DNA of 5,556 bases from an uncultured Actinomycetes bacterium (GTDB lineage: Bacteria; Actinomycetota; Acidimicrobiia; Acidimicrobiales; Microtrichaceae), in the NCBI GenBank assembly GCA_903941145.1, contig CAJANQ010000196.1, positions 1 to 5,556 of the forward strand, in the 5' to 3' direction. Made by a program: the position numbers and the translations under genes. Shown here piece by piece: positions 1 to 5,080 of this stretch. Position 1 is the first letter of the stretch, and every line of letters begins with the position of its first letter. The notes beneath the pieces are model-generated. The model was not told the DNA's origin and did not search any database. It saw only the letters and a program-made list of their open reading frames with translations.

Positions 1-1
1 C

Positions 2-1252
2 GCCCTCGTGGCCGTCGACCGCACCAAGGTGGGCCTCGCCGCGGAGCAGGGCGTGCGGGGTGCCGCCACCGCGGCGTGGGTGCTCGAGCGCCTCAACCTG
101 CACCTCTCGGGCGCTCAGTTCGGGATCACGGTCTGCTCGCTCGGACTGGGTGTCCTGGCCGCACCGGTCGTGGCCCCGCTGTTCGAGCCGCTCTTCGGCA
201 ACTGGTTCTCCGGCACCCGCGCCGTGGGCTGGTCGGTGTTCACCGCGCTGGTCCTCACCACGGCCGTGCAGATGGTGGTCGGCGAGCTCGTGCCCAAGTC
301 CGTCGCCGTCGCGAGCCCGATGCCGTCCACGCTGCGGCTGGCGGGGCCGATCAGGTGGTTCACCGTGGTCGTCGGACCGGTGGTGCGGGCCTGCAACCGG
401 GTCGCCGACCGGGTGGTGCGGGCGTTCGGGATGGAGCCGACCGAGGAGATCGTCGGGACCCGGAACCGGGAGGAGCTGCAGCACCTCGTGCGGTCGTCGA
501 CCGACGCCGCGCTCGAGGAGCTGCTCGATCCCGAGGACGCCGAGCTGCTCCACCGCACGTTCCGCTTCGAAGGGAAGCGGGCCGAGGAGGCGCTCACCCC
601 GCGCACTGCCGTGCGCTGGCTGCCCGAGGACGGCACCGTGGGCGACCTGATCGACGTCGCTGCCGCCACCGGCTACTCCAGGTTCCCGGTGTGCCGCCGT
701 GACATCGACGACGTCGTCGGAGTGGTGCACGCCAAGGACGTCCTCACCGTCGACCCGTCCTCCCGCCGGAACACCCCGCTCTCGACGCTGGTCCGAGAGG
801 TCGCCTTCATCCCGGAGTCGAAGCGGCTCCCCGAGCTCTTCGAGCAGCTGACCGCCGAGGCCGGACAGTTCGCCGTGGTGCTCGACGAGTACGGCGGCAC
901 GGCCGGGATCATCACGGTCGAGGACCTGGTCGAGGAGATCGTCGGCGAGATCGACGACGAGTACGACGCGCCTGCCGCCCGGCCCGGCAAGGACCTCGCC
1001 GGCGCAACGGTCCTTTCGGGCCAGCTGCACCTCGACGAGGTGGAGGAGCAGAGCGGGGGACTGGCGCTGCCCGACGGCGAGTACGAGACGCTGGCCGGGT
1101 TCGTGCTCGACCGGCTGGGCCGCCTGGCGACCCTCGGCGACGTCGTGGAGTACGACGGCTGGATGCTCTCCGTGTCCCGGCTCGACCGCCACCGGATCGA
1201 CCGGGTGCGGGTGGTCCCGCCGCCCGCAGGGAACCAGGGGGGCAGCTCGTGA
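2..1252 (+). CDS. CNNM/CorC-HlyC family membrane protein with CBS pair (5' partial)
   Basis: Integral membrane protein of the DUF21-CBS-CorC_HlyC family (CorB/CorC/TlyC, human CNNM), linked in studied members to Mg2+ transport or efflux. The 5' end is outside the window: the frame is open to base 2, and the GTG at 8 is an internal valine of the usual ALVAVDRTKV segment after the first membrane helix. Counting the codon at 2-4 as residue 1, the rest of DUF21 spans about 1-145 with hydrophobic stretches near 40-65 and 77-95 and the family motif GELVPKS at 94-100. Two CBS domains follow (about 197-322), with SRFPVC at 226-231 and DEYGGTAGIITVEDLVEEIV from 295. A CorC_HlyC domain follows at about 337-405. 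The first CBS entry reads LTPR where MTPR is common, a minor change. Its stop overlaps the next, paralogous gene by four bases. Family assignment is secure; the ion and direction of transport are inferred. Confidence 0.93.
   Translation, partial: ALVAVDRTKVGLAAEQGVRGAATAAWVLERLNLHLSGAQFGITVCSLGLGVLAAPVVAPLFEPLFGNWFSGTRAVGWSVFTALVLTTAVQMVVGELVPKSVAVASPMPSTLRLAGPIRWFTVVVGPVVRACNRVADRVVRAFGMEPTEEIVGTRNREELQHLVRSSTDAALEELLDPEDAELLHRTFRFEGKRAEEALTPRTAVRWLPEDGTVGDLIDVAAATGYSRFPVCRRDIDDVVGVVHAKDVLTVDPSSRRNTPLSTLVREVAFIPESKRLPELFEQLTAEAGQFAVVLDEYGGTAGIITVEDLVEEIVGEIDDEYDAPAARPGKDLAGATVLSGQLHLDEVEEQSGGLALPDGEYETLAGFVLDRLGRLATLGDVVEYDGWMLSVSRLDRHRIDRVRVVPPPAGNQGGSS
1236..1242 (+). promoter_or_regulatory. 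Ribosome binding site for the second CNNM-family gene
   Basis: AGGGGGG lies six bases before the GTG at 1249, inside the end of the preceding gene. It fixes the GTG of the GTGA overlap as the start and supports coupled translation of the two paralogues. Confidence 0.6.
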
Positions 1253-2307
1253 GCGTCCTGCGGGGGGTCCTCGTCGGGCTGCTGCTCGTCGCGGCCAACG
1301 GGTTCTTCGTCGCCGTCGAGTTCGCGCTCCTCGCGGCCCGAAAGGTCCGGGTCGAGGCGATGGCCGCCGAGGGCCGGTTCGGGGCCAAGGCGGCGCTCGC
1401 CGGCATGCGCACCCTCAACCTGCAGCTCGCGGCGAGCCAGCTCGGCATCACCGTCATGTCGCTGCTGCTCGGCTGGCTGGTCGAGCCGGTGGTCGGCGGG
1501 GCCATCGAGCACCTGTTCGGGCTCACCCCTCTGTCGGAGGGCGTGTCGGCCGGTCTCGGTCTGGCCGTGGCGCTCACGCTCGTGGCGCTGGTCCACATGG
1601 TGCTGGGGGAGATGATCCCGAAGTCGTTCGCCCTGGCCGAGCCGGAGCGCACGGTCACGGCGCTCGCCCCGTTCCACCGCTTCATCGCCACCGCCGTGAG
1701 CCCGGCCGTGAAGGTGCTCTACGGCACTGCGCGGGCGGGCACCCGGCTGCTCGGCGTCGACCCGACCGACGAGCTGGTCGAGGCCCACACGCCCCAGGAG
1801 CTGGCCGTGATCCTCGAGGCCTCGCACACCAGCGGCGAGCTGTCCGCCGAGGAGCTCGAGCGGCTGTCGGGCGCCATGGTGTTCGGCGCCAGGACCGCGG
1901 CCGAGGTCATGACGCCGGCGGACCGGCTGGTGGTCGTGCCGCACGGCGCCACCGTGGCCGAGGCCGAGCAGCTGATGCTGCGCTCCGGGCACTCGCGGAT
2001 CCTTGTGCAGGCTCCCGACGGCGACGTGACCGGGTTCCTGCACGTCAAGGACCTGATCGGCCTCGACCCCGCCAGCCAGCACGACCCGCTCCCTGTCGCC
2101 CTGGTGCGCGAAGCCTCCCGGGTCGCCGACGACGCCCCGCTCGACGAGGTCCTGGCCGACGTCCAGCGGGTGCGCCGCCACCTGGCGGTGGTCGAGCACC
2201 GTCCCTCGGGTGGACGACCGACGATGGTCGGGCTGGTGACCGTCGAGGACCTGGTGGAGGAGATCTTCGGCGAGATCCGCGACGAGACCGACCGGCCGGA
2301 GGGCTGA
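1249..2307 (+). CDS. CNNM/CorC-HlyC family membrane protein, short form without CorC_HlyC domain
   Basis: Complete 352-residue paralogue of the preceding gene, same family (proposed Mg2+ transport, cytoplasmic membrane). DUF21 covers about 1-190. The first helix region is ANGFFVAVEFALLAARKVR (16-34), further hydrophobic segments lie near 60-80 and 100-120, GEMIPKS is at 120-126, and a last segment lies near 143-160. The CBS pair covers about 215-345, with EVMTP at 219-223, HVKDL at 265-269 and TVEDLVEEIFGEI at 331-343. The protein ends a few residues after the second CBS domain, so the CorC_HlyC domain of its neighbour is absent; it is not truncated by a visible frameshift. The GTG start overlaps the upstream stop as GTGA and has a good ribosome site. 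From memory, M. tuberculosis Rv1842c/Rv1841c has the same long-short tandem layout, suggesting a conserved pair that may form a hetero-oligomer (inference). The stop overlaps the next start as TGATG. Confidence 0.93.
   Translation: MSVLRGVLVGLLLVAANGFFVAVEFALLAARKVRVEAMAAEGRFGAKAALAGMRTLNLQLAASQLGITVMSLLLGWLVEPVVGGAIEHLFGLTPLSEGVSAGLGLAVALTLVALVHMVLGEMIPKSFALAEPERTVTALAPFHRFIATAVSPAVKVLYGTARAGTRLLGVDPTDELVEAHTPQELAVILEASHTSGELSAEELERLSGAMVFGARTAAEVMTPADRLVVVPHGATVAEAEQLMLRSGHSRILVQAPDGDVTGFLHVKDLIGLDPASQHDPLPVALVREASRVADDAPLDEVLADVQRVRRHLAVVEHRPSGGRPTMVGLVTVEDLVEEIFGEIRDETDRPEG
2298..2303 (+). promoter_or_regulatory. Ribosome binding site for the PIG-L deacetylase gene
   Basis: GGAGGG ends three bases before the ATG at 2307. 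The spacing is short, but with the TGATG junction (stop 2305-2307, start 2307-2309) it fits re-initiation by ribosomes finishing the upstream gene. Confidence 0.45.
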
Positions 2308-3071
2308 TGGCTGCGCGACCGGGGACTCCGCCGACCAAGGTGCTGGTGCTCTCGCCCCACTACGACGACGTGCCGCTGTCGCTCGTCACGAGCCTGACCT
2401 CGGGCGCCCTCTCGCACTGCGAGGTGCGGTCGCTGGTCGTGTTCGGGCGGAGCAACTGGACCCGATGGTTCGAGCCGACCCCGGGCCGTGCGTGGCTGGC
2501 GTCGGGCATCCGTCGGGCCGAGGAGGCCAGGGCGTCGAGGCGGTTCGGCTACCACTGGCGGCGGGCCGACTTTGCCGAGGCGCTGCTGCGCGGCGACGTG
2601 GACCACGACACGCTCCTGGACCGCACCAACGACATGACCGGGAGCCCGCTCGCGGCCCAGGTCGCCGACCGGGTGCTGGAGGAGGTGCGGACCACCGGCG
2701 CCGACGTGGTGCTGTCGCCGATGGGGCTCGAGGGCCACGTCGACCACCTGACGGTGACCGCCGCAGCGCTGAGCCCCGCGGTGTCGGACGCCGTGCCGGT
2801 CGCCTTCTACGAGGACCGCCCGTACGCCGGGCACCTGGACCCCGACGGCATCGCGGCGCAGGCCGCGCGACTTGGGCCGGACCTCGAGGTCCACGAGGTG
2901 TCGGGCCCGATCACCGAGGCGCTGCAGCGCCGGGTCATGCAGTGCTACCCGAGCCAGGAGGACCCGTACTTCGTGGTCGGGATGGCCGGGGACCTGGCCC
3001 GTGGTGCCGTCGAGCGGGTGTGGTGCCGCGCCGGCACTGCGCTGCCCTCGGCGCTCACGGACTGGGGCTGA
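2307..3071 (+). CDS. PIG-L/LmbE family zinc-dependent deacetylase
   Basis: A 254-residue probable cytoplasmic N-deacetylase of the PIG-L (LmbE, MshB, BshB) superfamily, enzymes that remove acetyl groups from N-acetylglucosamine-type substrates using one zinc ion. No signal peptide is visible. The start of the fold shows VLVLSPHYDDVPLS (12-25), a variant of the AHPDDE motif that keeps the His and two Asp residues (H18, D20, D21) but has Val for the usual Glu. The third metal ligand region is GHVDHLTV (143-150; H144 or H147), and YEDRPYA (168-174) and YPSQ (about 214-217) are also typical of this branch. The wording resembles the SPHLDDAVLS subgroup found near sugar metabolism and glycosyltransferase genes more than the HPDDE form of MshB, so the substrate is unknown. 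It is translationally coupled to a membrane-protein gene with no obvious functional tie. Family is well supported; activity is inferred. Confidence 0.85.
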   Translation: MAARPGTPPTKVLVLSPHYDDVPLSLVTSLTSGALSHCEVRSLVVFGRSNWTRWFEPTPGRAWLASGIRRAEEARASRRFGYHWRRADFAEALLRGDVDHDTLLDRTNDMTGSPLAAQVADRVLEEVRTTGADVVLSPMGLEGHVDHLTVTAAALSPAVSDAVPVAFYEDRPYAGHLDPDGIAAQAARLGPDLEVHEVSGPITEALQRRVMQCYPSQEDPYFVVGMAGDLARGAVERVWCRAGTALPSALTDWG

Positions 3072-3109
3072 CGGACCGGGCGGTTCTACCCGGGGAGGTC
3101 ACGTCCATG

Positions 3110-3138
3110 TTGCGTCCCGGGCACCGTCCCGGCAGGCT
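3110..3138 (+). promoter_or_regulatory. Candidate promoter for npdG (leaderless type)
   Basis: TTGCGT (3110-3115), a 17-base spacer and CAGGCT (3133-3138) lie six bases before the ATG at 3145. The gap 3072-3144 otherwise holds a 5-base inverted repeat (CCGGG 3076-3080, CCCGG 3089-3093) and two copies of CGTCCCGG (3113-3120 and 3125-3132). CAGGCT departs from TANNNT at its first base, so the call is tentative. Confidence 0.35.
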
Positions 3139-3144
3139 CTCCGG

Positions 3145-3819
3145 ATGCGAATTGGCGTACTTGGTGCAACTGGTCCCGCCGGCAGTGGTCTTGCGACCCG
3201 ACTGGCCGACGTCGGCTACGACGTGGTCATGGGCTCGCGGTCGAAGTACCGGGCCCTCGAGGTCCGCGACAAGATCGTGGCCAAGTGGCCGGACCGGAAC
3301 CTGTCGCTCGAGGCCGGCGACAACCACGACGCCTCGAACGCCGACGTCGTCGTGGTGGCCACACCGTGGGACGCCGCCGCCGAGACCGTGTCGGAGTGCT
3401 CGAGGGAGCTCGCTGGCAAGGTCGTGATCTCCATGGCGAACGCCCTCATCAAGGTCGGCCCGGAGTTCCAGCCGCTCGTCCCGCCGCGCGGTTCGGTCGC
3501 CGCGTCCATCCAGGCCGCACTGCCCAAGTCGCTGGTCTCGGCCACCATGCACCACGTGCCCGCCAAGGAGCTCGGCGACCTGAGCCACCCCGTCGAGTCC
3601 GACGTGCTGATCTGCTCGGACCACGCCCAGGCCACGGCCACCACGATGGAGATCGTGGCGCGCATTCCGGACCTCCGGGCCATCGATGCCGGCCCGCTCT
3701 CGGTCGCCGCGCCCATCGAGGCATTCTCGGCCGTGCTGCTCAGCGTCAACATGAAGTACAAGACGCGTGTCGCCATCCGGTTCACCGGCATGCCCGAGGT
3801 CGAGACCCCCTCGGAGTAG
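3145..3819 (+). CDS. npdG: NADPH-dependent F420 reductase (F420H2:NADP+ oxidoreductase)
   Basis: A 224-residue cytoplasmic enzyme that moves hydride between coenzyme F420 and NADP, tying F420H2-dependent reductases to the NADPH pool. The protein opens with a Rossmann core, MRIGVLGATGPAGSG (1-15), in the GGTGNLG-like spacing of the family. GSRS at 30-33 follows beta-strand 2, where Ser and Arg typically contact the NADP 2'-phosphate. VVVVATPWDAA (about 69-79) matches the IPWEHA segment of archaeal Fno, and the C-terminal DAGPLS segment followed by a helix and IRF is also characteristic. Length fits the family (about 210-230). The ATG at 3145 begins exactly at the first Rossmann strand; any upstream extension would run through the deacetylase gene in another frame. 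No strong Shine-Dalgarno site precedes it, only GGCAGG eight bases away. Direction of reaction in the cell cannot be told from sequence. Presence implies that the host makes or uses F420. Confidence 0.9.
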   Translation: MRIGVLGATGPAGSGLATRLADVGYDVVMGSRSKYRALEVRDKIVAKWPDRNLSLEAGDNHDASNADVVVVATPWDAAAETVSECSRELAGKVVISMANALIKVGPEFQPLVPPRGSVAASIQAALPKSLVSATMHHVPAKELGDLSHPVESDVLICSDHAQATATTMEIVARIPDLRAIDAGPLSVAAPIEAFSAVLLSVNMKYKTRVAIRFTGMPEVETPSE

Positions 3820-3836
3820 GCCCACCGGCCCCGTCC

Positions 3837-3860
3837 GGGACCGCGGGACCGTCGGACCGG
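3837..3860 (+). repeat. Three tandem copies of an 8-base unit (GGGACCGN)
   Basis: GGGACCGC (3837-3844), GGGACCGT (3845-3852) and CGGACCGG (3853-3860) stand head to tail in the 58-base gap between npdG and the cysteine ligase gene, ending five bases before a TACGGT box. An 8-base direct repeat ACCGGCCC (3824-3831 and 3856-3863) brackets them. This could be a regulator binding site over the -35 region or chance in GC-rich sequence. Confidence 0.6.
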
Positions 3861-3865
3861 CCCGC

Positions 3866-3877
3866 TACGGTGGCCCC
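3866..3877 (+). promoter_or_regulatory. Candidate -10 box and leaderless start for the cysteine ligase gene
   Basis: TACGGT (3866-3871) fits the actinobacterial TANNNT -10 pattern and ends six bases before the GTG at 3878. No Shine-Dalgarno sequence precedes that GTG, so transcription starting at or next to the codon is the simplest reading. No clear -35 hexamer is present; the tandem 8-mers occupy that place. Confidence 0.5.
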
Positions 3878-5038
3878 GTGCGCCTCTACGACACCGCAAA
3901 GGACGACGTCGTCCCGTTCGTGCCGGCCGAGCGCACCGTCACCATGTACACGTGCGGCATCACGCCGTACGACTCGACCCACCTGGGCCACGCGGCGACG
4001 TACCTGACCTACGACGTCCTGCAGCGGCGCCTGCGCGACCTGGGCCACGACACCCGGTGCGTCCGCAACGTCACCGACGTCGACGACAGCATCCTGCCCA
4101 AGGCCCGGGAACTGGGGGTCCACTACCTGGACCTGGCCGCGGGCGAGCTGGCCCGGTTCGACGCCGACATGGTGCGGCTCGAGATGCTCCCCGCCTTCTC
4201 CGAGCCCCGCGCCACGTCGGCCATCCCCGACATCCGCGGCTTCATCGGTATGGTTCTCGACAACGGCAACGCCTACGAGTCCGGCGGGTCGGTGTACTTC
4301 GAGGTCGCCACCTACCCGCAGTTCGGCGAGATCAGCCGCTACACCCGGGACCAGATGCTGGCGTTCGCGGCAGAGCGCGGCGGCAACCCCGACGACCCGA
4401 ACAAGCGCGACCCGCTCGACTTCGTGCTCTGGCAGCCGTCACTCTCCGACGAGCCGGCGTGGGACTCGCTGTGGGGTCCCGGCCGACCCGGCTGGCACAT
4501 CGAGTGCTCGGCGCTGTGCCTGCGCGAGCTGGGCACGACCATCGACCTGCACGGCGGCGGCGCCGACCTGATCTTCCCGCACCACGAGTGCGAGGCCGCC
4601 CAGTCCCACGCCGCCACCGGCGAGCCCCTCGTGCGGCACTGGATGCACCAGGCCATGGTCCGCATGGACGGCGAGAAGATGTCCAAGTCGCTCGGCAACC
4701 TGGTCTTCGTGTCGGACCTGGCCCAGACCTGGGACCCCCGTGCCATCCGGCTGGCGTGCGTCCGCCACCACTACCGCGACAGCTGGGAGTGGGACGACAC
4801 GCTCATGCCCGAGGCTTCCGAGCGCCTCGCCGCGTGGACCGCCGCGGGGACCGGCAGCGGCGGGCTCGACCCGGTGCGCGCCGCGCTCGACGAGGACCTG
4901 GCGACGCACGAGGCCGTGGCGCTCGTGGACGCGGCGGCCGCCAAGGGGCTCGGTGTGTCCGAGGCCGCAGCGCTCCTGGGGGTCGACACCTCCCGGCCGC
5001 TCGGGACCCCTCCACCCGGCGTGCCGGCAGGCGGGTAG
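3878..5038 (+). CDS. mshC: MshC-type cysteine ligase (CysRS homologue without anticodon-binding domain)
   Basis: A 386-residue class I synthetase-fold enzyme that activates cysteine with ATP. MshC joins it to GlcN-inositol in mycothiol synthesis. MshC-like traits are CGITPYDSTHLGHAATY (26-42), FAAERGGNPDDPNKRDPLD (163-181), WGPGRPGWHIEC (199-210) and GNLVFVS (273-279). The HIGH-equivalent is THLGHA (34-39) and KMSKS is at 267-271. Zinc ligands expected from CysRS are C26, C210, H235 and E239, all present. Only 115 residues follow KMSKS, as in MshC; CysRS has nearly 200 there, so the anticodon domain is missing. The GTG at 3878 precedes RLYDTA, the family's usual start region; a longer form from ATG 3767 would overlap npdG by 53 bases. 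The roughly 20-residue N-terminal extension of mycobacterial MshC is absent. The block PHHECEAAQSHAATGEP reads more like CysRS than MshC, so substrate identity is less sure than the ligase assignment. Confidence 0.75.
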   Translation: MRLYDTAKDDVVPFVPAERTVTMYTCGITPYDSTHLGHAATYLTYDVLQRRLRDLGHDTRCVRNVTDVDDSILPKARELGVHYLDLAAGELARFDADMVRLEMLPAFSEPRATSAIPDIRGFIGMVLDNGNAYESGGSVYFEVATYPQFGEISRYTRDQMLAFAAERGGNPDDPNKRDPLDFVLWQPSLSDEPAWDSLWGPGRPGWHIECSALCLRELGTTIDLHGGGADLIFPHHECEAAQSHAATGEPLVRHWMHQAMVRMDGEKMSKSLGNLVFVSDLAQTWDPRAIRLACVRHHYRDSWEWDDTLMPEASERLAAWTAAGTGSGGLDPVRAALDEDLATHEAVALVDAAAAKGLGVSEAAALLGVDTSRPLGTPPPGVPAGG

Positions 5039-5047
5039 GCTCCCGCC
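5030..5047. repeat. Perfect inverted repeat with a -10-like loop
   Basis: GGCGGG (5030-5035) and CCCGCC (5042-5047) form a 6-base GC-only stem around a 6-base loop, TAGGCT. The loop includes the TAG stop of the cysteine ligase (5036-5038). No run of T follows, so it is not a standard intrinsic terminator. It may weaken read-through or mark a regulated promoter. Confidence 0.5.
5036..5041 (+). promoter_or_regulatory. Candidate -10 box upstream of the acyltransferase gene
   Basis: TAGGCT fits TANNNT and would place a transcript start near 5048, a few bases before ATG 5052 and 33 bases before the chosen acyltransferase start. No convincing -35 hexamer is seen. Confidence 0.35.
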
Positions 5048-5065
5048 GGACATGACGCAGGGCTC

Positions 5066-5071
5066 GAGGGG
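5066..5071 (+). promoter_or_regulatory. Ribosome binding site deciding the acyltransferase start
   Basis: GAGGGG lies nine bases before GTG 5081 but directly abuts the in-frame GTG 5072. Spacing therefore favours 5081 as the start. Confidence 0.5.
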
Positions 5072-5080
5072 GTGAGCAGC

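Noticed and set aside
8..10. GTG 8 as the true start of the first gene
   Set aside because: The frame is open to base 2, and the residues at this point correspond to the interior of DUF21 after the first helix, so the gene begins before the window.
673..2199. A 508-codon open frame on the minus strand across both CNNM genes
   Set aside because: Antisense shadow: the + strand codes for clear DUF21/CBS domains here, and the minus-strand product is low-complexity, Arg/His/Gly-rich and matches no family I know. GC-rich codon bias creates such frames.
3076..3093. Intrinsic terminator after the deacetylase gene
   Set aside because: Only a 5-base stem (CCGGG/CCCGG) with an 8-base loop and no T run follows.
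2872..3144. A long N-terminal extension of npdG
   Set aside because: The extra residues overlap the deacetylase gene out of frame and are Arg/Ser-rich noise; the Rossmann fold starts exactly at ATG 3145.
3767..3877. Upstream ATG start for the cysteine ligase
   Set aside because: It would overlap npdG by 53 bases and add a Pro/Arg-rich stretch unlike the family; GTG 3878 follows a -10-like box at the right distance.
3878..5038. Ordinary cysteinyl-tRNA synthetase (cysS)
   Set aside because: Only 115 residues follow KMSKS, too few for the anticodon-binding domain, and several blocks are MshC-like. Kept as an alternative in the finding on mixed signatures.
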